Made by a program: the position numbers and the translations under genes. From Pollenia angustigena (taxonomy: Eukaryota; Arthropoda; Insecta; Diptera; Polleniidae), in assembly GCA_930367215.1 (NCBI GenBank), contig OV884058.1, forward strand, positions 109,081,802 to 109,145,801: a DNA stretch of 64,000 nucleotides, read 5' to 3'. The notes beneath the pieces are model-generated. The model saw only the letters and a list, made by a program, of their open reading frames with translations. It made no database searches and had not been told where the DNA came from. Each line of letters starts with the position of its first letter. The first letter of the stretch is position 1. Of the stretch, positions 10,355-20,485 are shown piece after piece.

Positions 10355-11425
10355 AAAAGTAATTTCAATTTTTGGGAATACAAAATTTTAATTTCAAAAG
10401 ATTTTGTTATTCGTGCTTAATTCCCAGTTTTTATTCTTGATAAAAACACTTGAAATTTATTGTTGATGGGATAAGCTATTCCTATGCATTTCACTGGTTG
10501 CTTAGGCCAGATCATCAGGAAACTTCATCCATAAAGATTTTAGACAAACTAAAGATATTAAACCAAATAAAACTGTTAAACGTATAAGACTTATAGCAAC
10601 AGTTTTACTTGTAACAATATCAAAGCTTGAACAAAATACATCAACAATAAAAAAGTGGGTTTATCTCATCTTACACTCCCCACTACAATTAGTTGAAATT
10701 CTCTCAACATTAATTGTAGTTGTAAGTAGGTTAAGAAAAACAAAATAAAAAACAAACAACAACTTACAAAAGATGTTGTCAATTAAGTGTTTTTTTAGGC
10801 CGTGCACTTGCCTGTTTATTATCAAAAAGTAATTTCAATTTTTGGGAATACAAAATTTTAATTTCAAAAGATTTTGTTATTCGTGCTTAATTCCCAGTTT
10901 TTATTCTTGATAAAAACACTTGAAATTTATTGTTGATGGGATAAGCTATTCCTATGCATTTCACTGGTTGCTTAGGCCAGATCATCAGGAAACTTCATCC
11001 ATAAAGATTTTAGACAAACTAAAGATATTAAACCAAATAAAACTGTTAAACGTATAAGACTTATAGCAACAGTTTTACTTGTAACAATATCAAAGCTTGA
11101 ACAAAATACATCAACAAAAAAAACTAATTGTAGTGGGGAGTGTAAGATGAGATAAACCCACTTTTTTATTGTTGATGTATTTTGTTCAAGCTTTGATATT
11201 GTTACAAGTAAAACTGTTGCTATAAGTCTTATACGTTTAACAGTTTTATTTGGTTTAATATCTTTAGTTTGTCTAAAATCTTTATGGATGAAGTTTCCTG
11301 ATGATCTGGCCTAAGCAACCAGTGAAATGCATAGGAATAGCTTATCCCATCAACAATAAATTTCAAGTGTTTTTATCAAGAATAAAAACTGGGAATTAAG
11401 CACGAATAACAAAATCTTTTGAAAT
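10355..11425. mobile_element. Composite direct-plus-inverted repeat, R-body-R dimer
   Basis: A unit made of a 92-bp terminal repeat R (AAAAGTAATTTCAATTTTTG to TTTATTCTTGAT) and a body of about 380 bp is present as one full direct copy and a second partial direct copy. A partial inverted copy then starts at about 11121 (AACTAATTGTAGTGGGG) and runs back to R. The 10 bp TTATAATTGA flank it exactly (10345-10354, 11426-11435), so the whole assembly probably moved as one insertion. A simple R-body-R copy lies at 32041-32602. No coding capacity was recognised. Confidence 0.75.
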
Positions 11426-11978
11426 TTATAATTGATATAAAATGGCAACTCGTATTTACTGTCCAATGAATATAAGCGGTGTTTAGTGTTTGGTTCAAAT
11501 AGTCTTGCGAAAATGCAAAATGTTGTAGCTTTTTTATGAAATCTAAGGTAAACTCTTTTTATTGTTGTTGGATTTAACAAATCAGCTATGATATTTTGCA
11601 TTTTCTCTTTTGCAAGACCATTTGCACCAAACACTGAACTCCGCTATTGCGAATAGATTTTTGCACTTGTTCATTGAACGATTGCTTATGCCACATTCTA
11701 AATTTAGTATCAGCGGCAGCATAAAAACGTGTATTTTCTGATGATATTGACAAGTTTTTAAAAGATATAGGAAACCACTTCTGCAAACGTTCTACATAGT
11801 AGACGAGACGAATTCTTCTCAACTCAAGATTATTTTGGAACGAACTCATAATAGGTGTGTTCCACAAGATCTCGGGCAAGTTCGGATTAATGAGAGTAAA
11901 ATGAAAATTACTCTCTAAATTTGCCGAATTACCCAAAATTGCTGGAACGCAAAAAACATAATGCTTCTTACTTTTCAC
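11350..11978 (-). pseudogene. Unrecognised coding-like fragment(s)
   Basis: Two overlapping minus-strand frames, 130 residues (11978-11586) and 94 residues (11634-11350). The longer includes LRRIRLVYYVERLQKWF, FYAAADTKFRMWHKQSF and NEQVQKSIRNSG, with fairly balanced amino-acid composition for this AT-rich DNA; the shorter includes LLNPTTIKRVYLRFHKKAT. They could be parts of one frameshifted gene carried by the surrounding hAT element, or a captured host fragment. I do not recognise a family, and they may be chance frames. Confidence 0.25.
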
Positions 11979-12409
11979 ATTAAGATCTATTTAAGTGATT
12001 TTAGACGATTAAAAGTAATAACTTTATAAGACCAAAACATTTGCATCATTGTAATTTTTTATATTTTGTTTTTTTTTTGTATTAAAGATCAAGGGAAATA
12101 TGTAAGCAATAACCTTTTTACCACTTTAATTTTTTTTACAAATACCTTAAATTTGAGTTTTTAATATGTTTTTTTAATTAAAACTAAACTTTTTCTTTTG
12201 CTTGTAAATTTCCTGAATTATTTATCAGTTCATATGCAAACACAAACAGCTGATTGTTTTTTTCTTTTAATTGTACAAAAATTGTTATGTGGAACGCTTT
12301 TGGGTAACTTTGTGCAAGTTCGGACTGTTTCGTTATGCATGTGGAGCAGAGCTAATATTTTCAAATATTCGTCAACAAGATTTTACAAGCGATAATTAAA
12401 TTTGGCTGA

Positions 12410-13441
12410 AGTGCACTTTACGGGGCGTACGAAAAAAAAAATATAAAAAATATGCCACCCGATCCAGAATTAAAAAAAAAATACCAAAATTAATATTTAA
12501 GGGGGCTGAGGCCCGTGGGACCCCTGGGTCCAAAAAACCGCCCCGCCCACTAAATGGTATGTGTGGGTACTCAAATTAAAGGTAATTGTGCAACAAAAAC
12601 AAAAATAATAAAATTTTCGGTCGGCGGCTCTTCTAGGGCCCTCTGGGGCAAAAAAAGTGCCCCCCCCATAACACTTATGTATATCTGTGTGGGTACTCAA
12701 ATTAAAGGTAATTTGCTCACGATTGCAAATATGTATTTTGTTTTTGTATTCGTTTAATATTTTCCTCTCTAGGTTAATTTATGTATCTTTTATATTCAGA
12801 GAAGTTTTAGTTAGCGAAGCCGGTCTTTGTTATACAATAGAGGAGAAAATCCTTGCGCCCGGCCGAAGGCCGGCTATACAGAAAAGCTTTAGTTAGCGAA
12901 GCCGGTCTTTGTTATACCATAGAGGAGAAAATCCTTGCGCCCGGCCGAAGGCCGTCTATACAGAAAAGCTTTAGTTAGCGAAGCCGGTCTTTGTTATACC
13001 ATAGAGGAAAAAGTCTTTGCGCCCGGCCGAAGGCCGGCTATACAGAAAAGCTTTAGTTACAAAAAAATAAAAAAAATCCCGCGATTTTTATAACAAATTG
13101 TTTGTCTACGTTGCTATTCCCTTAAACAATACAATCGTAAGCAAAATACCTTTCATTCGAGTACCCACACATAGTTATAAGGGTGCGAGGGGCTATATTT
13201 TACCCCCCAGAGGGACCCAGAAGTCCCGCTCGACCTAAATTTTATTGATTTCGTATTTTTTACACAATTACCTTTAATTTGAGTACCCACACATACCACT
13301 AAGTGGGCGGGCCGCTTTTTTTGATCCATGGGGTCCCAGGGGCCTCAGCCCCCTTAAATTTTAATTTTTATTTTTTTCTTTTTTTATTCCAGAGGGGGTC
13401 CAATTTTTTTTTTTTTTTTCGTACGCCCCGTAAAGTGCACT
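12410..13441. mobile_element. Foldback-like element with long TIRs and internal tandem repeats
   Basis: Long inverted repeats of about 170-190 bp: AGTGCACTTTACGGGGCGTA at the left and its complement at the right, continuing through GGGGGCTGAGGCC, GTGGGCGGG and GTACCCACACATACCA. A 9-bp imperfect flank duplication (TTTGGCTGA / TTTGCCTTA, 7 of 9) is present. The centre carries three 82-bp tandem repeats plus a partial fourth. Long TIRs, internal tandem repeats and a 9-bp TSD are the hallmarks of foldback (FB-type) elements. Compared with its surroundings it is strikingly GC-rich. Open frames in it (12497-12896, 13303-13515) are shadows on repeats. Confidence 0.75.
12809..13060. repeat. 82-bp tandem repeat array, 3 copies plus a partial
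   Basis: Unit begins AGTTAGCGAAGCCGGTCTTT and contains GTTATAC, AGAGGAGAAAATC, GCGCCCGGCCGAAGGCCGGC and TATACAGAAAAGCTTT. Unit starts are at 12809, 12891, 12973 and 13055 (truncated). Each unit holds the strong hairpin GCCGGCCTTCGGCCGGGC-like core. A dispersed single copy of the GCGAAGCCGG..TTGTTATACCA..AGAGGA phrase lies at 16845-16880. Confidence 0.85.
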
Positions 13442-14018
13442 TTTGCCTTAAATTTTATTATATTCGCACTTTCTACTCCTTTCCTGTTTCTGCAGTACAT
13501 AATGAAAATTTTTAATACAATAAATTTGGAAATGCAATCCGAAGATGTTTGTATGCACATATTTTTAGAACGCTCAAAAATTTTATTTTCGTTTAATATT
13601 CGAGAGTGCATTTTGAAAAATATTCGTCAATTTTCCACAAAAAAAGACAATAAATTCTTAAAAGTACATTTATGAAAACGCTCTCTGGTGGCAATTAAAA
13701 ATTAATACACTCGTAACTGATTGGGTGTTGTTAAATTCGTTTTCGTTACTGTTAAAATTGAATAAAAATATAGTTATTTACGAATAATTTTATTTTTAAC
13801 ATTTATTAAATTATTGTTTTTAAAAATAAAATGAAAAAATTTATAAAAAAAAGATTTAGTACTATTGGGGCCGAAAAAGTACGATTTTAAAAGTTCGTTG
13901 GAACGATATTAGTTTTCTCATTTATCATCCCTGGTTCAGACATAGTTAAGAAAAATTCCTTTATACCCACTATAGTCGTAATCAAAGTATATTTATTACA
14001 AGTACATGCAAGTGATAA

Positions 14019-14160
14019 CATAGCGTCTTCACCTGACAATTTTTTGTCATACCAAACGTCCAAGTCTATATAAAAAAAACTCGAAAATTTTTGTCAGCGT
14101 TTTTTTAATATGAAGTTTGACGTTTGGTATGACAAAAAATTGTCAGGTGAAGACGCTATG
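14019..14160. mobile_element. Hairpin MITE with TAA TSD (PIF/Harbinger-like)
   Basis: Nearly perfect inverted arms of about 42 bp (CATAGCGTCTTCACCTGACA, then ATTTTTTGTCATACCAAACG) separated by about 58 bp, flanked by TAA on both sides (14016-14018, 14161-14163). The TAA duplication fits the TWA preference of PIF/Harbinger elements. The arms show almost no divergence, which suggests recent insertion. Confidence 0.75.
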
Positions 14161-14269
14161 TAAGCTGTTCAGTTGTTTTATTTTCGAAAGTGTCAAAATT
14201 TGCTTACATTTTAGTGCCCCATGTTTTTTTTTTTGTTTTCTTTATGTTTGGCTGTTTGACAGTATCAAA

Positions 14270-14617
14270 CATGGTGAAATAAACAGGTGGCAGCACTACG
14301 CCAGATGACGATTTTTTGCTCTTACATTGTTTGTCTAGGTTTATGTCAAAGTTTTGTTTATGTTTACAAAAAGTCCACGTTTTGTGCTGTGATTATTGTA
14401 TTTTATTAAAGTTTTTGATAATTTTAAATTAAAATAAATAAGATATTGACCATAATTAAATAAAAGTTGGCTAAACATGTATTTATTTCATCACGTTTAG
14501 CGGCACGCTTTGATTTTTGTTTAAACTATTTTTTGACGTAAATGGTGATATAATTTCCATTTTTGTTGTAATGTTGTATTTGTTGCCGTAACGATGCCAT
14601 CTGCTTATTCCACCATG
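14270..14617. mobile_element. P-element-like MITE, copy 2, with perfect 8-bp TSD
   Basis: Second copy of the 5186-5531 family in the same orientation, differing by scattered substitutions and a few indels. It has its own exact 8-bp target duplication GTATCAAA (14262-14269, 14618-14625). Termini are CATGGTGAAATAAACAGGTG and the complement. There is no coding capacity. Two dispersed copies with different perfect TSDs show the family was mobilised in trans. Confidence 0.85.
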
Positions 14618-14892
14618 GTATCAAATGTTTTCACACAAACAAAATGAATGTTTTTTTTATTGTTGATTTGTTGTAGACTTGCATGTACTTGGTATAAATA
14701 TACTTTGGTCGTAATATTAATAATTTTTTAGCTGTTCTATTGAATATGTCAGTTTGTTATTTAAAAATCTCAATAACATATTTAAATCTACACCCTTAAT
14801 TCAGAAAATTGTTCTTAATCTTAAAACTTGTTAAAATTCAAATTTTGTTTTTTGTTTAAGGACTCTTTATAAATATGACAAACTTTTCTAAA

Positions 14893-15243
14893 GCCTAGAT
14901 TACACTATCTCACAAGTCTTACGTATTCCATAATATTTTGTGAGATAGATATCTAATGAGTTTTGATGCGACTGTCAAAAAATCTAATGTAAAATGACAG
15001 TTTGTGTTCACACCATCACACAAAGTATAAACACTCACACATGAAATAAAATGCAACCCTGATCAAATGAAAAGTATTATTGTTTAGAAATTTTTCAAAA
15101 AACGATGAAGTCGTATGGGATGTCAAACTTTTTTTATAATACTTGTCATTTTCGTGACACATTGCATTCACACTATCAGACTTTGTCATATTACTTGAGT
15201 TTTTGACATGTATTAATACAAAGTATAATAGTGTAATCTAGCC
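14893..15243. mobile_element. TTAA-type MITE (AGCCTAGATTACACTAT family), copy 1
   Basis: Right end reads ATAGTGTAATCTAGCC followed by TTAA (15244-15247). The left end is GCCTAGATTACACTAT preceded by CTAA, a one-base variant. An inverted-orientation copy starts after a TTAA at 35655-35658 (GGCTAGTTTACACTATTATA). The body shares CACACTCACACATGAAATAA and CATCCCATACGAC-type blocks between copies. TTAA flanks point to piggyBac- or Kolobok-type mobilisation. It is non-coding, 351 bp. Confidence 0.7.
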
Positions 15244-15247
15244 TTAA

Positions 15248-16624
15248 GTAACACTGCGATCATAAGCTCTCACGATTAAATATTCTATTCAAAACTTGAC
15301 ACTTTTCAATTAAATTCTTTCAAATCCGAGATCTTTAAAGATGATTGACACATTGTCCTTCTTATATTAATGTTTACAGGAAAAAAATTAACTATGGAAA
15401 CAATAACGCACCGCAAAACTTTTTAGTTTTGGTAGGTTGGATCCTTTAAATATGAAGCCTAAAGGGAAGGTTTTTTCTATTAATATTTATAATAACATAT
15501 TTCACACTTTTTGCTAAAAATATAAAAACCTTTTGACGTATTTAAGGCTCCGAAGTAATTTGAAAGATTTGACTTTTTTTAAAATAAACGAATCGTAACA
15601 CATGGGGTAACAGCTCTCTTATCCTTTTTTGTATGTGTTTGTTATCACAACCTTCAGTTCATAAACTCGTGTTATTTCTAGTGATATGGGTCATAAAAGA
15701 TTTTTTGCTATAAATATTCTCTCATAATTATAGCTTAGTTTGCTTACAGCTTCTTTTTTTATGACTTTTCTTTTTTTTTGCACTTTTTTATATGAGTTTT
15801 CCCTGCCAGTCTTTTATAGAAGTCAATGTTCCACATTCCTTTACTGATTACACACTGTTGACATGACTTGAATCCCATTTTAATGAGAAACTATAAGTAG
15901 AACTCATGATACTTTTTTTTTTAATTTTTTTTGCATCTTTCAGTTTGTTTTTTATGGTTTTTATGACCCGACATGTGTGTGGGTGTGTTTGTTTGTTTGA
16001 ATGTTATCCTGATGGTTTTCCTTTTCGTATAGGTTCGTGTAGACACATCGTTGTAAATGGTGCTTTATTTTTACGTTTCTTTATTCTATTTTCTTTGTTG
16101 CCCCATCATTCATCGGCTTTTGCAAATGGGTCAAATATGTAACAAATTGTGAAGGATAAGTTTTTTTTATAAAAAAAATTAATAATATTTTTAAAAATAA
16201 AAATAATAACAATATTTAATAGTAGCCGTAACAGTTAAAGTGAACCTTTTTTTTACAAAAATTTTAATAATAAATTTTGTATTCCCGTAAATAACTTTGA
16301 TAAAGTGAACCTTTGTTTGTACTCTTTCGTGTGAGAAGTGCTTTACTTTGTTTTTATTGATTAAATAATTTGTTTAAATAATAATGAATAAAAGCAGTAT
16401 TAAAGCTTAAAAGTCCAGTGCTTTAGGAACGTAGTCAGGCAAGTAAAATTAGATTATAATAAATTTTCTCAAAAACGAAGTTAAATATACTTGGAACTGC
16501 ATAAAGATCTACAATTAAAGTTAAAGCTGAACTTAATTTACTGCTGCAAATAAAGATAAAGTCCGACCTTCTCTCGTTTGACGTTTATTCTATAAAAAAA
16601 ACACCGGCTTCGATAGCTAACAAT
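15248..16624. other. Intergenic, nothing recognised
   Basis: AT-rich sequence without a supported gene. The plus frame at 15906-16142 encodes a hydrophobic, low-complexity peptide with no homology I can name. Confidence 0.4.
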
Positions 16625-16781
16625 AGCGTTTACATTTGCCAGTACTGGCAAGACAGTAGCAATTCATTCAAACTTTTTCACTAATACATAAACACTTTTA
16701 CAGCTATTTTGTTTTTGCATTGTTTTGCCAACTAATATGTATATGCTTACTGTCTTGCCAGTACTGGCAAATGTAAACGCT
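16625..16781. mobile_element. Hairpin MITE (AGCGTTTACATTTGCCAGTA)
   Basis: Inverted arms of about 36 bp, essentially identical (AGCGTTTACATTTGCCAGTA, then CTGGCAAGACAGTA), separated by about 85 bp of AT-rich loop. The arms themselves contain the palindrome GCCAGTACTGGC. No clear target duplication. Confidence 0.7.
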
Positions 16782-16871
16782 GTGTAAAGCTTCTCTGCAA
16801 AGACAGCCATCGATCGTGCTCAAGGCCAGATTCAGAAGCTTTAATTAGCGAAGCCGGTTTTGTTATACCAC

Positions 16872-17256
16872 AGAGGAAGAGATACGCTGAGAATTTTTTT
16901 TTGGATTTTAAAATTTGAGATTTTAAAATTAGGGATTTTCGAATTCGGGATTTCAAGTTTCGGGTATATTAAAAGTGTTTATGAGACCAGTGCTCGAAAA
17001 TAAACATTTAATATCATTTCTTAGTGTTTGGTTCGAAAGATTTGTAGAAAACGCAAACGCTAAGTACGCTGAAAAATTTTTTCTGTATTTTAAAATTTGA
17101 GATTTTGAAATTAGGGATTTTCGAATTCATGATTTCAAGTTTCGGGTATATTATGATTGTGTATGAGACCAGTGCTCGAAAATAAACATTAAATATCATT
17201 TCTTAGTGCTCAGTTCGGAAGATTTGTGGAAAACACAAACGCTAATAGTGTTTGTG
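16872..17256. repeat. Tandem duplication of about 187 bp containing a hAT left end
   Basis: Two head-to-tail units beginning near TACGCTGA. Both contain ATTTTAAAATTTGAGATTTT, TAGGGATTTTCGAATTC, TATGAGACCAGTGCTCGAAA and ending AACGCTAA. Each unit includes the left terminus (CAGTGCTCGAAAATAAAC) of the hAT MITE that continues to 17761, preceded by the same ATGAGAC flank, so the left end exists twice and the right end once. Confidence 0.75.
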
Positions 17257-17761
17257 TAGTAAATCATTAAAAAAATTAACATTTCTCTGTTTATGATCTT
17301 CGAACACAAAAACAATACTGTGCTTCTACTTGCGTTCGGTTTTTTTTTAACCCCAAACTACGTTGTGTTCGGATCAGCACATTAATGTTCGTTCGTTTCA
17401 GTTGTGCTTAATAGCCTTTTGGCTGGTAAAAAAAACAAAAAATTTTTACAAAAACAAAATACATATCCGAAAAAAAACAAAAAGCCAGTGCACAATACAC
17501 ACACAAGCTTTTTGTGCTGTGGTGGTTGCTAAAATTTTTTGTTTTCTCATTTCTTCATCATTGTACACACCACCGAACATTAAAATATACTGTATGTCTG
17601 TTTGTTGTGTTTTTTCTTAACGAAGAACAGAACACAGAACAGAATAGTTACGAAGGGTATTAATGGTTGTGTTCGTATACACAAACACTAAAAGAAAAAA
17701 ATATTGTTTCTGGGTGTGTAGACTGTACGCTAAATAATGTATGGTTTATTTTCGAACACTG
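17170..17761. mobile_element. hAT MITE (CAGTGTTCGAAAATAAAC family), copy A
   Basis: Termini CAGTGCTCGAAAATAAAC and GTTTATTTTCGAACACTG, with an 8-bp flank duplication TATGAGAC/TATGACAC (7 of 8). Internal phrases (GAACAGAACAC, AGTGTTTGTGTAG) recur in copies B (33593-34262) and C (50889-51508). It is non-autonomous. Confidence 0.8.
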
Positions 17762-17771
17762 TATGACACTA

Positions 17772-18024
17772 CATATCGCTCATTTGCTGCAAGACCGGCA
17801 TAACTCAAAAAATGAAATTTTGGAGTTAGAGATGCAGAATTGTTCGCTTTGTTTTTCTTTATATTGTGTATTAAATTCATCTTTATATCTTTTATACTTT
17901 CCCAGTTTGAAGAGAATGCGTTTTTTTTTTCTAAGTAGTGAGAGCAAATCAAAAACTTTAAATGCGTTTATCTCGAAATGGATTTTTTGGTGTTATGCCG
18001 GTCTTGCAAGAAATGAGCGATATG
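17772..18024. mobile_element. TA-flanked MITE (CATATCGCTCATTTGCTGCA)
   Basis: Inverted termini of about 33 bp: CATATCGCTCATTTGCTGCA then AGACCGGCATAAC, and the complement at the right, with TA on both sides (17770-17771, 18025-18026). It begins in the base pairs immediately after the TSD of the neighbouring hAT copy. The overlapping plus and minus open frames at 17667-18044 and 17746-17952 are by-products of this inverted structure. Confidence 0.8.
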
Positions 18025-18074
18025 TACTTTGTAAGAATTATTAAATACAAATTGGAAAATAAAATGTTTTATTA

Positions 18075-18345
18075 TTTTTCGGGACTTTTTCACCATCTCT
18101 TGGGAGTTCTTTTATTTTGTTGGGCCTTATAACATTTCTTTTTAATGATATGCTGTTTAAATTTATTTCATTATTTCTTTGGAAGTTATTTCATTATGAA
18201 ATATTGCCTAAAAGTTGGGATATTTTTCATATTTGATTTGGGAGTTATTTAATTTTGTTTAGGGATTTATTCCTTTTATCCAGTTTGGGACTTATTTAAT
18301 TTATTTTGGGATTTTTTCATTGGGTGTTATTGCGCTGAGACTTAT
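18075..18345. repeat. Degenerate GGGANTTATTTCATT tandem repeat
   Basis: Many imperfect repeats of TTGGGAGTTATTTCATTTTG. The same motif, in both orientations, forms the subterminal regions of the element at 27907-28949, so this is probably a decayed fragment of that family. Confidence 0.6.
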
Positions 18346-19980
18346 TGCACCTAATTGTGTTTTCTTTTCTGACAAAAATGTTCCATGTATGCTATCATTC
18401 GCGCGGGTTTTTGTTCTATTCTAAAAATATATGCAAAAATGTGAAAAGTTGGCGTTTTCCTTTCTAAATATGTTGCAACATAAATGGCAAATTTGTTCCA
18501 TTTCTTACCCGCAGTTATAACTGAGTGTGAGATAATTCCTTTTTTGCATCTGCGTGAAGTACTTTTTTATGCAAGCAAGTATTTTTTTTATTAAGTTTTT
18601 TCTTGTGTTTGCGTACAATTTGCGTTATATTGTGATTTTTAGTTATATTGTGATGGATATAAAAACTTTTTGTTTTGCGTTTGTTTTACTTTTATTTAAT
18701 AATTATATTTTTTGTCGCAAATTTTTTAACAACAGCTGACATTAACTATTGAAAATCAGTGCGGTTAACGCTTATGTAATTTAAAGAAAATTTAATGTTG
18801 AAAATTGCTACAAGCGTGGTAAATATCGCTTTTAGTACAAACTTTGCATTCAATATTTAACACGCTAAATACACATTAGTGTTGAGTGTAAAACGTTGCT
18901 ATTATTTTGTTCCATTGTAATTTAGAAAAATGTATCACTTTGTAAAGGTACGTGTAACCTGTTAAATATATTGCACAAATATAATGCGTTATTATTTTTT
19001 CGAAAAGAAAACAACATAAGACTTATTTCGCGGTGCCACTACTTCGTTTTCTTTTTTTAAGAAAAACATACATAATTTAAAATATGTATTCGTAATTTGC
19101 TTTTTTTTATTAATTTTTAATTCTATTGTAATTTTTGTATTTATTTTAAGTTTTTACACAATGCAACAGATTGCCCGACATCTATCTAGTGTTTGACAAC
19201 AAAACTATTGTAACATGTTAATTGTTGATGATATTTACATACGTTCATACGTGAATGTGTATTTGAAAAAGTTTTGCAAAAAAAAACTTGTAACATTGTC
19301 TCTAACACAAAAGCACTCAAATATTGAGGAGATTTAATTTTCAAAAGATACTTTGCGAACATTGTATGTATTTACATAAAATGGAAAATTACTTTTTTTT
19401 TTTGCTAAATTTATTAAAATTTTAATGCAATTTTGTATCTATCAACACATTTAGTTTTATATTTATTATACTTATGTTCTTTGTATAATAAATCCTAGAA
19501 ATGAAATAAATACATGTATAAACTTTTCGACACATACCGAGTAAAACGTAAATGTAAAATTACTTCAACATTCATCATTCAAGCATTTATTTGCTCAACA
19601 TTCCTTTATACTCACGAATTGTCATAAACACCTGAAGGTACAGGCACGATGGAGCACAAGAAAGAAAGGGAATGTGAAAATAATCGCTCTTGAGCCTGGA
19701 TTTAGTCACAAGTGTAATATTTTGAAAAAACTTTTTAAAAACTAGATGTTAAATAATTTTTTTTCGTACGATAAATATATTTTTTCCATAAATATTCCTT
19801 CGCCTAACCCACTGTTCACTCTCTTAAATAATCAATCCCCCTATACAAATAAAGAATAGCATATAAATGTGTTTATTTCTGTTATTTAAACGATAGAATT
19901 CAAATATTGCAAAACAGACACACACACATTGGGGCAACGACTACGAGTTGGGATGGACAGCAACAATCTATTGGGTACAA
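18346..19980. other. Intergenic, nothing recognised
   Basis: AT-rich sequence with poly-T/poly-A runs. No gene, TIR pair or RNA was seen. Confidence 0.4.
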
Positions 19981-20485
19981 CCCAACAAACACGGAGGTTT
20001 GATTTCAAATTGAAAATGGTGAACGTTTGATTATGATTTGAAAATCATAGCATTCTCAACAAAAAGGGTAAATTATTTTTAAATTGAGAAATGCATTTAT
20101 ATTCAACTTGCTTTCAAACGTCATTCTCAAATGTTTTTCAAGTGTGGATTTTAAAACAATGTTAAACATAAATAAAAATATTTTTTTTTTTTTAATTTAA
20201 ATTTATTTAAATAAACTGTGAGATAAACATTCGGCACCATAGCTTAAAGATGAAATAGTGTTCTTTCCGTCCTCTAATTCTTGGAAAGACATAATACAAA
20301 ACAAAAAGGAGTTTGTTTTGAGGATTGTCATGACGTAGCAATGCGATCGTACAACAAACTTATATTTTCTTCACTTTCCCGTTTAATTTTTATTAACATT
20401 CTTTCACTCTTTAATTAATATTTTTTTCACAAATAATTTTTTACAAGAAATCAAGATTTTTTAAAGACGAACTAACTTTACGTTA

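Larger units (their letters stand above)
10238..13933. mobile_element. hAT-type element, perfect 8-bp TSD, host of two nested insertions
   Basis: Left end CAGGGTTGATAAAG and right end TTTATCATCCCTG, with the 8-bp duplication GTTCAGAC on both sides (10230-10237, 13934-13941). The 3.7-kb length is inflated by the composite repeat at 10355-11425 and the foldback-like element at 12410-13441. The element's own sequence is 10238-10344, about 11436-12400 and 13451-13933, with GGTACAAT/GTACTATT phrases near both ends. No hAT transposase motif is visible. Confidence 0.8.
13973..14715. mobile_element. Outer MITE holding two nested MITEs
   Basis: Inverted arms of about 40 bp: TAGTCGTAATCAAAGTATAT..AAGTACATGCAAGT at 13973-14013 and the complement at 14676-14715. 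Between them sit the 3-bp-TSD hairpin at 14019-14160 and the P-like MITE at 14270-14617. With those removed the element would be about 250 bp. No flank duplication was fixed. Confidence 0.65.

Noticed and set aside
12497..12896. Frames containing GTQIKGN and RRPAIQ-like phrases
   Set aside because: Translations of the long TIR and 82-bp tandem array of a foldback-like element; the same phrases appear on both strands.
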